DNA of 64,000 bases from Tanytarsus gracilentus (taxonomy: Eukaryota > Arthropoda > Insecta > Diptera > Chironomidae), in contig JAXRKN010000036.1 of the NCBI GenBank assembly GCA_038502055.1, forward strand, positions 1,612,001-1,676,000, in the 5' to 3' direction. A program made the position numbers and the translations under genes. Each line of letters opens with the position of its first letter. The first letter of the stretch is position 1. This document shows, piece after piece, positions 21,416 through 29,901 of this stretch. The notes beneath the pieces were generated by a model. That model was given only the letters and a program-made list of their open reading frames with translations. It searched no databases and had not been told where the DNA came from.

Positions 21416-23033
21416 AATTAAGAACTACCATTGTTGGTACAGACCCTGGAATCATCGATAAATAGTTTCCGTTTTCATAAGACAAAGTTATTGAAATATT
21501 TTCCAATACACGTGTATTCACCCGCTGATATGTAATTGAATAGGGAGAATAATTAATACAATTTCCTTCTCCTGTCGTTTGGCATGGAATAATTTTTATT
21601 ATTGGATATAACCCGCTACCCACTTCCTGATAATCTGATATATTTGTGGAAACGAATATAAAGTGTGACTCTTCATGATGAGTTAAATTATTTTCTTTTA
21701 AAATTTTTGAACGTTCTTCGAGAAAAATTTTAACGAAATAATTTATGAAACGTTTAGTAAAATTGTCCGCTCTCATCACGCTATCTCCATATAAATTATT
21801 GATTTCCTTGTAAGAATATCCGCTATTATTGGCAAAATTACTGTCTCCTTTCTTTTTTTGCTCCCAGAGCACATCATAAAAATCACGCAATGTTATTCTA
21901 TTATCAACGTATTCATTATCTAACAATAGAGCATATTCATCGTTGTAAAATCGTCCACACTTTTCTATTATTTCGCTGATTAAAGCTTTGAATATATCGA
22001 TGAGTTTGTAATTATAGTTATAATTCAATATTAACGAAATATTTTGCCAATATTCCTTTTGAATTTCGAAAACTTTTTTACTAAAATATGGAAAAAAAAG
22101 AGACATCGTTTCCATTAGATTATGATTGAGAATATCTTCTGCATCAAAGTTAAATTCTATTGTATGTTCATCATTGCTCTGCATAGATCCAATATCGATT
22201 TTATGTGAAAATTTGATTTCATTATGGAGGAGAGAACCAAAGTATGATTTGTGATACGGGAGAACATTTGATGATTTACTAAGAATCAATTTAATGAAAC
22301 CTTGAAACGACCAGAGTTTATCGTTTGATTTTAAATTTTTAGCAAAATTATTCATCCAAGCAATTTCATTCATTAATCCAAATAGTGGATCAACATTAAT
22401 TTTATTTTTTTTATCAAGTGGTTCATCATCATTATCCTCCTCATCATCGATTTTTCTTTTTTGTCTCATCCTTTTTTGTGGTTGATTTAAATCATCACCT
22501 TCGTCGTTATCACTTTCTTGTGAATTTGTGTCCACAGAAATATTATTATTTAATTTTGCAAGTCGTTGTTTAATCGAGTCATTAACTTCAATACTTATTT
22601 TCACACCGGAAGAATTAATGTTTTGACGACTTGAAATTGATGTGGGAGGAGAATTTGATGTCGTTGATGATGATGATGATGTGGTGGTACTGGGGGGTGG
22701 AGGTTTTGCCTCCTCCAACTTTATCTCCAAAGCTTTACATGTTTCTTCAACCGGATCTAAAACAAATTGCTTTCGTGCACTGATCAATTCTCGTCCAGAA
22801 TTTTTATAAAAATCAAAGCAAATTAAATCCATAGCTATCATGGCGTTTTTATCGAGAAAAGGATGCACAAATTTATGAATATATAAATTTGACAATCCCA
22901 CATGTAAATCCGTATTTTCTTGTAGGAAAATTTTTTTTTCGAGCTTGTTCGTAAAGCAAACTAAATTATTTTCGGGAAAATCATTCATGCTCGAGTTTGA
23001 AAAAAGAGTAATATTGAACTCTTTCACCACCAT
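21402..23033 (-). CDS. Probable minor virion protein, 543 aa
   Basis: A single-exon protein whose N-terminus (FNITLFSNSSMNDFPENN followed by a FTNKL block and GLSNLYIH) matches a motif I remember as common in Polinton/adintovirus virion-region proteins of the form L-SNSS--FP-N----FT--L. It probably belongs to the capsid module; a penton-like or minor capsid role is possible but I cannot prove it. Residues about 110-215 are low-complexity: a Pro/Ser/Thr run encoded by a GAT/ATC microsatellite, then an acidic stretch and basic clusters (RMRQKRK). The C-terminal half is ordered-looking. It is transcribed divergently from the pX-like gene (187 bp between starts) and converges on the protease gene. 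Confidence 0.7.
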   Translation of the reverse strand: MVVKEFNITLFSNSSMNDFPENNLVCFTNKLEKKIFLQENTDLHVGLSNLYIHKFVHPFLDKNAMIAMDLICFDFYKNSGRELISARKQFVLDPVEETCKALEIKLEEAKPPPPSTTTSSSSSTTSNSPPTSISSRQNINSSGVKISIEVNDSIKQRLAKLNNNISVDTNSQESDNDEGDDLNQPQKRMRQKRKIDDEEDNDDEPLDKKNKINVDPLFGLMNEIAWMNNFAKNLKSNDKLWSFQGFIKLILSKSSNVLPYHKSYFGSLLHNEIKFSHKIDIGSMQSNDEHTIEFNFDAEDILNHNLMETMSLFFPYFSKKVFEIQKEYWQNISLILNYNYNYKLIDIFKALISEIIEKCGRFYNDEYALLLDNEYVDNRITLRDFYDVLWEQKKKGDSNFANNSGYSYKEINNLYGDSVMRADNFTKRFINYFVKIFLEERSKILKENNLTHHEESHFIFVSTNISDYQEVGSGLYPIIKIIPCQTTGEGNCINYSPYSITYQRVNTRVLENISITLSYENGNYLSMIPGSVPTMVVLNFKVL

Positions 23034-23127
23034 TTTAATTTGACGAGAAAATTTTTACAACTAAAATCTTTTTTTCAATTCATGAAATATTTATTATAAT
23101 TTTCCAACACTTGAAAACATTTACACT

Positions 23128-23137
23128 TATATATAAA
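23128..23137 (+). promoter_or_regulatory. TATA box upstream of the virion gene pair
   Basis: TATATATAAA sits 84-93 bp before the ATG at 23221, in the 187-bp interval between divergent virion genes. It is well placed to drive the pX-like gene and possibly the major capsid gene, which begins only 31 bp after it. Confidence 0.55.
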
Positions 23138-23220
23138 GGTAAGCAAAAATATGGAGAAAAAATTAGTATTGAAAATTTATCACATACATTCGCACGTGCC
23201 TTTCAATAAACGGAGAGAAA

Positions 23221-23886
23221 ATGCTTGGCTCGGGCTATCGTGGTGTAGAAAAAATTTATAGAAACAATTATATTATTCAGCGTGGTGGGGGTGGTGGAGT
23301 TGAAGAAAATTATTATATATATTCCAAAGGACGTGGCCTAAGTTCTTTCTTTTCAAATGTGTATGCCTATTTAAAACCTTTTGCCTTAAAAGCTGCCCAA
23401 ACATTGGGATCAGAATTGCTAACATCCGGTGCTAATATAACATCTCAACTGGGAGAAAAAAATTTTACTGAGTTATATAGTGAAGAGAAACAACGCCTTA
23501 AAGATTCCTTAAAAGAAAAAGCAATTAATAAATTTAAAGCGACAATAAATCGCGTACAGAAAGGTGGTAGTAGTGGTAAACGTAACAAAAATATGTCTTC
23601 GTTATATATGCCATCTGAATTTGACATAAACTCTTTGTCTAAAAAACGAAAGAATGAAAAAATTTCTACACCCGGTCTCATTCGTCAAAGGAAACTCAGT
23701 AAGAGAGGACATCAAGCGCGAAAGAAAAATAAAAAAAACAAGAAAAGAAAAGGGACGAAAAAGAGCAAAAGTTCACGTGGAAAAAAGAAAAATTGTTGTG
23801 GAGGAAAAAATAAGAAAAATAGAAAAAGAAAAAGAAGAAGAGGAAAAAAATTAAGTGACGAAAACTCAAATGTTCTATTTCCCTAA
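23221..23886 (+). CDS. pX-like basic core/virion protein, 221 aa
   Basis: The N-terminal region carries the Polinton/adintovirus pattern of a QRG/Gly-rich motif (IIQRGGGGG, residues 18-26), then SSFFSNVYAYLKPFALKAAQ, where family members have FF--LF----PLL--G, then a GANIT block. Residues about 117-221 are extremely basic (KKNKK, KRKRRR clusters), as expected for a DNA-condensing core protein. Two [IV]Q[KR]GG motifs (residues 19-23 and 112-116) are candidate cleavage sites for the element's protease. It lies immediately upstream of the capsid gene, the usual position. An alternative start does not affect the call. Confidence 0.78.
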   Translation: MLGSGYRGVEKIYRNNYIIQRGGGGGVEENYYIYSKGRGLSSFFSNVYAYLKPFALKAAQTLGSELLTSGANITSQLGEKNFTELYSEEKQRLKDSLKEKAINKFKATINRVQKGGSSGKRNKNMSSLYMPSEFDINSLSKKRKNEKISTPGLIRQRKLSKRGHQARKKNKKNKKRKGTKKSKSSRGKKKNCCGGKNKKNRKRKRRRGKKLSDENSNVLFP

Positions 23887-23917
23887 ATCATTTTAAAAAA
23901 AAAATAATAAATTCATC

Positions 23918-25195
23918 ATGGAGTGGATTCCAAATGAGCTTGATTTTTTTTCATCAAACCCTGTTGAGCTTGCATTTATCGAATCACAAGAAATTATTTA
24001 TTCTTCAATCGTACCCGTTAACATTGATCAACCAGCTGAGTTTTCTGCTACCGGTAGTGATTTGTGTAAGGATCTAAACTCTATGAGTCTTTATGCAAAA
24101 ATTAAATTAATAAAAAGCACAGGGGAGGATTATTCGAACTCAGATTCGCATCAACCTATTTTCGTTAACAACATTCTCGGTAGTTTAATTAAAGGCGTCC
24201 AAATTTATATGAATAATACCCTTATCTATAATCAAGAACAGAATTTTCATCTGATTGATTATTTTACCACCACCACAACATTTAACCATGCAATAACTGA
24301 ATCTCACTTAGCGGCTCAAGGGTTTTTCAAACCCAATGAAGCTGAGAAGAAAATTTCGGAAAAATGTAAAAATAGCAAAGTTTTTGATCTTCAGCTAAAA
24401 TTAAACTGTTTCAATACAAATCGTCTGCTTTTACCAAACGTCAATGTAACAGTAAAAATTTTATTTAATCCGAGCGCCATTTATTTAAAAGAGACTGAAG
24501 TTTCGCCAGCTGTCGGTGAATCAACACCAGCAATCTATACCTCGAGTGTTGCTAAATTAATCGATTTTCGTTTATGTATCTTACACAAACGCCTGCGAGA
24601 AGGACATAAATTGGCATTGGAGAATCAACTCTCTAAGAAACCGGCCATTTATCAATTTAAAAAGACAACAATTGCAACTACAGCCATACCAAAAGATGTT
24701 ATTATTCATCACATAAACACTGTATTTCAAGGACATAAACCATCCTTAGTATTATCATGCCTGATGAAAAACACTGATTATAGTGGAGATCGTAAGAGTT
24801 TGACGTATGTGTTCAAACACAATGATTTGGATTCATTTGTTTTTCTCATTAATGATACACAACATCCCTCCATGCCCTTTAAATTTAGTTTTAGTGAGGC
24901 TGAGGAGTCGTACACGAGAGCCTTTATGCATACGATGAAATCTCTTTCATTGCTCTATGACGATTCATGTTTAATTAATTTTGAGAACTATAAAGATAAT
25001 TTTATAATTTCTAGCGATTTGACGGCATCATTAAATGCCAACTCCTCGTTAAATCAGATTATTGAGCAAGTAACAATTGGTGCAGAGTTGACATTTAAGA
25101 GTCCTTTGTCGACAACACTAAATTTTGTCCTATTGATGGTGACAAATTGTGAAATTCAGATTGATTTACTCCGTAATGTAACTGTAATGTATTAG
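23918..25195 (+). CDS. MCP: Major capsid protein (double jelly-roll, hexon-like), 425 aa
   Basis: Polinton major capsid proteins form trimeric capsomers with two jelly-roll folds. Visible family features are an N-terminal beta-rich region (VPVNIDQPAEFSATGSDL), the characteristic block IFVNNILGSLIKGVQIYMNN at about residues 85-104, where family members read V-N-LHSLF--V-V-LNG, and alternating beta-strand patterns over the rest. The gene starts 31 bp after the pX-like gene. It is at the short end for the family but is not obviously truncated, with a normal stop. The last 30 bp overlap the convergent minus-strand gene. Confidence 0.8.
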   Translation: MEWIPNELDFFSSNPVELAFIESQEIIYSSIVPVNIDQPAEFSATGSDLCKDLNSMSLYAKIKLIKSTGEDYSNSDSHQPIFVNNILGSLIKGVQIYMNNTLIYNQEQNFHLIDYFTTTTTFNHAITESHLAAQGFFKPNEAEKKISEKCKNSKVFDLQLKLNCFNTNRLLLPNVNVTVKILFNPSAIYLKETEVSPAVGESTPAIYTSSVAKLIDFRLCILHKRLREGHKLALENQLSKKPAIYQFKKTTIATTAIPKDVIIHHINTVFQGHKPSLVLSCLMKNTDYSGDRKSLTYVFKHNDLDSFVFLINDTQHPSMPFKFSFSEAEESYTRAFMHTMKSLSLLYDDSCLINFENYKDNFIISSDLTASLNANSSLNQIIEQVTIGAELTFKSPLSTTLNFVLLMVTNCEIQIDLLRNVTVMY

Positions 25196-25921
25196 AAAAT
25201 GGAAGAATAAAATAAAAAAATCTTCAACATAATTGTCTGACTCTTCTTTATTTATGTTAAAAGTTATTTCTTTAAAAAAAATATCTTTTTGCAATTTATT
25301 GTTACAGTTTAAAATGTCTAAATAAAATGAATAAAAATCGAACGGGATAATTCCAATTTTGAGGCATGTTAAAAAGAAAACTTGCATGTTGGAGTCTTTT
25401 AATCCCTGTTCGATGGTTGTTATAATTAAATTATCGTAAAAATTTTTCATTGTGGATTTTGTGCAAGTTAATTTTCTATAAACCCAATGAATTTTTTCAA
25501 TGTTTGACAAAAGAGTTGAAAAATTTCCTTCATTCAATTCAACGCGCCGCTTTTTCTTTATACTATCAAAAATTAAAAGTTTTTTATTGTCACGGTTCAT
25601 TTTTATTCTATTTATTCTCGATTGATGATGATGATGATGATGCATTTTTAATGTGATGCTCGCCGATGAAATCTTTTCTTTCCATTCTTCATCTTTTTCA
25701 TTCATTCGTTCAATGTGTGAAAAGTAAAAATTTTTTCGTTTTAAAATCACTAGCAAAGTCTGAATATAAAGTTTGATAAATTTTTTTTGTTGAATATTTA
25801 CGAAATAAATTTCAACTTCAAATCCACTAATTATATTTAATCCACATTGAATAAATTTAGTTGACGATAGAAAAAAGGTTTCTTGAGAGACAAGTCGTGG
25901 CCAAAATTGTATGTCTACCAT
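25166..25921 (-). CDS. Polinton protein of unknown function, 251 aa
   Basis: Starts at ATG 25921 in the sequence VDIQFWPRLVS. The middle holds a natural run of six His residues encoded by a GAT/ATC microsatellite, next to a basic region, and the C-terminal third is hydrophobic and aromatic-rich (FFILFFHFLIHYSY). No family recognised. A splice acceptor-like TTTCAG lies directly before the start, so an upstream exon is possible. The 3' end overlaps the capsid gene by 30 bp on the opposite strand. Its place beside the capsid and packaging genes suggests a virion or assembly function, by context only. Confidence 0.62.
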   Translation of the reverse strand: MVDIQFWPRLVSQETFFLSSTKFIQCGLNIISGFEVEIYFVNIQQKKFIKLYIQTLLVILKRKNFYFSHIERMNEKDEEWKEKISSASITLKMHHHHHHQSRINRIKMNRDNKKLLIFDSIKKKRRVELNEGNFSTLLSNIEKIHWVYRKLTCTKSTMKNFYDNLIITTIEQGLKDSNMQVFFLTCLKIGIIPFDFYSFYLDILNCNNKLQKDIFFKEITFNINKEESDNYVEDFFILFFHFLIHYSYITE

Positions 25922-26068
25922 TTTCCTGAAATTAATTTTTTTCTCTCTCTCTCTTTTTTGCTCTTTGTTCTTCTACCTCTCATTTGTCAATGATTTATTT
26001 TTTTTATTCAATTGAGAAAATGACACGACAACCAATACAATCAAGTAACACTCTACTCAACATTGAAA

Positions 26069-27046
26069 TTAATTGATTTGAATAATTGAACACGTTGAAT
26101 CAATCATGTTTATCAATTGAAGTTGATAAGACGGCTTAGGAATCGCTTGGTGTTCCACCTTAGTTATCTTGAAATAAACTTTGAGATTTGGTTGTGCCAG
26201 ACCGTCATCGATTGTTTGACGTACCACTGAATTGAGAAAACTTTTGGGAAGCGAATAATAAAATTGTTCATCGAGATCGCTTTCCGCATTCATCAACGCT
26301 TCACGCTTGTAATTGTCACCCTTGTAAAACGCGCAATAAGCCTCCATTCGTTTCCCTTGAAGCGTATTTCAATCAAAATTTTCGAAAAATTAAAAATTTT
26401 AATGTGAAATTCACTCACCTATGGGTACATTGTTTGCCGTAACACGTGCCGTTTTTACATCATACGAGAGTATCTCTACGAGCGAGTTGATCCCTATTTG
26501 ATGATAGTGTTTGAACAAGTTAAATGTCTTTACTTTTTTGGCTGATGTTACACGCATTTGTGCAGATGGTATTGACACAATTATTGGTGATGCTGGTGAA
26601 GACGGTGGTGGTGCTGGTGGTGGCATCAGAAATGAGGTACGTTCCACCTCCATCTCATTAATACACGCATCTGTAGCCGCTGCAATTTCATTTGCTTCCA
26701 TGAATTTCCTCGCTGCAATAGCCGAAACTTGTGCTGCACAATTTTGGTGTTGACGTGCGAGCTTTTTACCAGCCTCTACTTGACTCAATGGAACTTGACT
26801 CATCAGTACAGATGAGATATTTTTTTGCTTTTCCTCTTCGATCTGTTGCTTTTGCAAAAATTGTTGCTGTTGCATACGCAAATGAAATTGCTTTTGCTTC
26901 ATAAGATTTTGCTTATGTTCCTGCATTGCCAGCTCTTGTTCTTGCAATTCTCTTGTTGTCAAAGGGATAAAATCTTCAACATTTTCCGAAAAAATAACAT
27001 CTGCCTCGGGTTCATTGATCGAAACAATAGCCTGTTGACGTTCCAT
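26069..27046 (-). CDS. Gln-rich coiled-coil Polinton protein, 304 aa (two exons)
   Basis: Minus-strand exons 27046-26419 and 26355-26069 join in frame through a 63-nt intron with GTGAGT donor. I use the first ATG (27046); the open frame extends further only through a TTG. Residues about 35-90 are a strongly Gln/Glu/Lys-rich predicted coiled coil; an Ala-rich region (SAIAARKFMEANEIAAATDA) and a Pro/Ser linker follow. The second exon encodes a compact conserved-looking domain ending in SIIQIN. A TATA box lies 58 bp upstream. Family not recognised; a scaffold or structural protein would fit the composition and the neighbours. Confidence 0.68.
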
Positions 27047-27103
27047 GCTTCTATTCACGAACAACTGTATTTTTACTGTGTTTGATTTTCATTCAGAAAT
27101 AGA

Positions 27104-27111
27104 CTTATATA
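27104..27111 (-). promoter_or_regulatory. TATA box for the Gln-rich gene
   Basis: TATATAAG on the minus strand, 58-65 bp upstream of the ATG at 27046. Confidence 0.5.
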
Positions 27112-27152
27112 CACTCTAAACATATGTTTTTAATTCAAAAAATTTCCCTTGT

Positions 27153-27157
<5 letters not shown>

Positions 27158-27194
<37 letters not shown>
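27158..27194. repeat. (CA)n microsatellite
   Basis: About 18 uninterrupted CA dinucleotides in the intergenic region between the Gln-rich gene and the ATPase gene. Confidence 0.97.
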
Positions 27195-27195
<1 letters not shown>

Positions 27196-27253
27196 ACTTT
27201 ATTTATTTATCCTGAATTGTATGCAAAAAAATGAAATGATTAATGGCAACCAG

Positions 27254-27258
<5 letters not shown>

Positions 27259-27286
<28 letters not shown>
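27259..27286. repeat. (AG)n microsatellite
   Basis: About 14 uninterrupted AG dinucleotides, 65 bp after the CA run. Confidence 0.97.
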
Positions 27287-27289
<3 letters not shown>

Positions 27290-27326
27290 TAAAATAAGGT
27301 CAAAAAAATAAAAAGGGAACAAAGAA

Positions 27327-27594
27327 GCAAAGAAAAAATAATGGCATACACATGATGTTTGCAAAATTGAATTTTTAGAATGAATTATTGCATCGGGGAT
27401 TAAATAAATATATGGAAAACTTTAAGCTTAAAATTTTAAAGGGATTAATAAATAAAAAAGGAGAACAAGGCAAAGAAAAAATAATGGCATACACATGTTG
27501 TTTGCAAATTTGAATTTTTTGAATGAATGATTGAATCAGGGAATGAATAAATACATGGAAAACTTTAAGCTTAAAATTTTAAGCGTTTAATAAT
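27327..27594. repeat. Tandem repeat, 143-bp unit, two copies
   Basis: The block from GCAAAGAAAAAATAATGGCATACACATG at 27327 recurs at 27470, continuing through TTTGAATTTTT-GAATGA, an ATAAATA--TGGAAAACTTTAAGCTTAAAATTTTAA stretch. Differences are scattered substitutions and short indels. No gene lies in 27047-27753 apart from these repeats and TATA boxes. Confidence 0.85.
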
Positions 27595-27702
27595 GGGTTT
27601 GTTGGGAATGGGGAACCAAAAACGAATAACGAGGTGATCAAAATTTTATTGTTTTATTCTCCAAATTCTATTTTTTCCTAAATTTTAAAATAAAAAATTT
27701 GA

Positions 27703-27710
27703 TATAAAAA
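27703..27710 (+). promoter_or_regulatory. TATA box for the ATPase transcript
   Basis: TATAAAAA followed by GGGG, 44 bp before the ATG at 27754; probably drives the overlapping four-gene run starting with the ATPase. Confidence 0.55.
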
Positions 27711-27753
27711 GGGGATAATTTTAAGTTTGAGTGTTATTATAGTTTGAAATAAA

Positions 27754-28543
27754 ATGTTTAAAGGACATGTCCGAGCCCTCGTCGTAGGCCCGTCAAACTC
27801 TGGTAATTAAATTAATTAATTAATTAATTTTACCTTTTATTAATTATTTTTTTCTTTCTTCTTTCTTTTTCTTAAAAATAATAATAAAAGGTAAAAGTTC
27901 CATGTTGTCACAGTTTATTTTGCAAAAGGAAAAATTCTTCGAAATAATTCCGAAAAAAATATTTTATTGCACACCTTTCGAGACGAATATTCCCAATTCA
28001 TGTCGAAAAAATGTCATTTTTATTTCCACTCTCCCTAGTGAAGAAATTTGTGAAAATAGTTTACGTGAAAATATTTTAATTTGCATTGATGATTTCATGC
28101 AAGCCGCATTCAACTCTGAACAAATTGCTGAGCTGTTCACCGGTGGTCGTCATCGAAATATACAAATTATTATTCTTTCACAAAATCTCTTTTTCAAATC
28201 CACTCAATCGCGTAATATTAGTTTAAATACATCGCATATAATTATTTTCTATAATCCTCGCGATCAAAACGGAATTAATTGTTTGTCACGTCAAATGAAT
28301 GCCCAATCGCCACAACTTTTGAGTAAAATTTTCGCAAATCATATAAATACTCCATACAGTGCCGTTTTAATCAGCTATTCATTGTCAGACGATTCATTGT
28401 TACGGTTTCGCGGGAATATTTTAGATGAAAGCGGAGTTGAAGTGTTTTTAACGAGTCAACAATATAACAGTTTAAATCATGAAACAAAATTTAAAACCGT
28501 TGGAACGCCTGAAAAAATTTCATTTTGTACCAAAATTATTTAG
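27754..28543 (+). CDS. ATP: DNA-packaging ATPase (FtsK/HerA type)
   Basis: Exon 1 (27754-27802) and exon 2 (27891-28543) are joined by an 88-nt intron, giving 233 residues, typical of the Polinton genome-packaging ATPase. The Walker A loop (GxSNSGKSS, residues 12-20) is split by the intron between the final Gly codon of the loop and the Lys: exon 1 supplies the first base of that Gly codon. Walker B is ILICIDDF with Asp83/Asp84. If the intron is retained the frame stops two codons later, so only spliced RNA gives an ATPase. The family pumps DNA into preformed capsids. The end overlaps the pVI-like gene by 65 bp. Confidence 0.88.
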
Positions 28544-28856
28544 TCAATGTTTGAACAGAAAACAAAAAAAGGATTTTATAAAACATTTGGATCGTGAACA
28601 AATGCTTTTTTTATTAGAGTGTGTGATAAACATTCAAAACAGAAATCTTCCACTCGATAGTGTTGCAATTGAAAAGTTGCAAAAGTATAAAAATTGTATA
28701 AAATATCTAAATTGTGGTGACTATTCTCTTAATCAGAAACGTTTAAAAATACAAAAAGGAGGTTTTCTGAATATTTTAATACCACTCTTAACAACAGCTT
28801 TGCCTCTTATTATTGACGCCTTTCAGCAAAGTAAAAAAGACTCCAAAAATGAATAG
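28479..28856 (+). CDS. pVI-like small Polinton virion protein, 125 aa
   Basis: This small basic protein resembles the conserved gene found after the ATPase in many Polintons: a helical region with CVINIQNRNLPL (family pattern L---A--NVL-GN-PL), basic spacing residues, then KIQKGGFL near residue 90-97. After QKGG comes a hydrophobic, amphipathic-looking stretch (residues 96-115). The motif [IV]Q[KR]GG occurs twice in the pX-like protein as well. By analogy with adenovirus pVI it may be processed by the element's protease; this is inference. It overlaps the ATPase by 65 bp and the next gene by 8 bp. Confidence 0.68.
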   Translation: MKQNLKPLERLKKFHFVPKLFSQCLNRKQKKDFIKHLDREQMLFLLECVINIQNRNLPLDSVAIEKLQKYKNCIKYLNCGDYSLNQKRLKIQKGGFLNILIPLLTTALPLIIDAFQQSKKDSKNE

Positions 28857-29901
28857 TAAAGAGTCTGTAAAAAAATTAATTTTAATATCACCTGAGACGT
28901 TTAAAAAATTTCTAAACTCTACGACACTTCCACTAAACATTACGGATGTCGAAAAGGATATTTTAAACATCATTGCAAATTCAAAATTGCAGCCAGTCAA
29001 GCGACTCTATTTGCTTCATACTGTTTTAACTAAAAATATTATGAAGGAAAAAAATTTAAATCATCTAGACGATACAGTTGATGTTCAAACTTCAATGCCA
29101 AAAAAGGAAAATAATAATAAAATTAATCAGGCTACACAAATTTCATCGCTCACAGACACAGCAAGTCAAACGAATTCTAAATATTTTCGAAATAAAGCAA
29201 CAATGACGACTGCTGATGATTTCGAGGGGGAGCACGAGGAGGAGGAGGAGGAGGAGCAGGAGGACGCTGATGAAGGTGCTTTAGCTCATTCCAGCCCGAT
29301 TTTGCCTTCATCATCATTATATGGAAATATGACAAAATATCATAAATTAAATCAATCGAATAAAAACAAACGAATGAAAATTCCTAAAAATAGTATTGAT
29401 AAATCTAAGTCAATTATCGAGCTGAGCAGTGAATCAAACAGTTTCGTTCATCCGTTTTCGTCGTCACATCCAGGACCGGATTTGTCGAAGGAAAGAAAAG
29501 AGTTTTTAAGAAATATACAGGAAGAGGCTGGTGTCGATAGCGTTAATTTGAATAATTTACAAGTTGATCACCTTTCGGACTCTGATCGATCTTGGGTACA
29601 AGTTCATGATAAAGAAAAGGGATGGTCAGCGGCGGTTAGTAAACCAAAAGCTTTCAGAACGACACCTCGGATGAGCCCGCAGGGTCGCTCCCGAACGGGC
29701 TTTATTCGCAAACAGTTGGATTTTGCAACCGCATGGCGTGGCTATTCTGAAAGCAGGTATAAACAGCATTTAATCAATTCTTATAAAACTAAGAGAAGAG
29801 TCAAAAGACAAGCTAAGAAGAAAACTGACGATAGTGACACTTCTCGCGAAGAAACGAGCGATGACGAGGAGAAAAATCGAGGAGCGAAAAAGAAGAAATA
29901 A
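28849..29901 (+). CDS. Polinton protein of unknown function, 350 aa
   Basis: I choose the ATG at 28849, since the open frame reaches further only through a TTG. The first 70 residues (LILISPETFKKFL, RLYLLHTVL) resemble the N-terminal region of a conserved protein that follows the pVI-like gene in other Polintons. The middle has a Glu/Asp-rich tract (EEEEEEEQED). The C-terminal part reads LDFATAWRGYSESRYKQHL and then turns into alternating basic and acidic low complexity, with nuclear-localisation-like clusters. No catalytic motif is seen. The start overlaps the preceding stop (ATGAATAG), and the 3' end overlaps the next frame. Confidence 0.65.
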   Translation: MNSKESVKKLILISPETFKKFLNSTTLPLNITDVEKDILNIIANSKLQPVKRLYLLHTVLTKNIMKEKNLNHLDDTVDVQTSMPKKENNNKINQATQISSLTDTASQTNSKYFRNKATMTTADDFEGEHEEEEEEEQEDADEGALAHSSPILPSSSLYGNMTKYHKLNQSNKNKRMKIPKNSIDKSKSIIELSSESNSFVHPFSSSHPGPDLSKERKEFLRNIQEEAGVDSVNLNNLQVDHLSDSDRSWVQVHDKEKGWSAAVSKPKAFRTTPRMSPQGRSRTGFIRKQLDFATAWRGYSESRYKQHLINSYKTKRRVKRQAKKKTDDSDTSREETSDDEEKNRGAKKKK

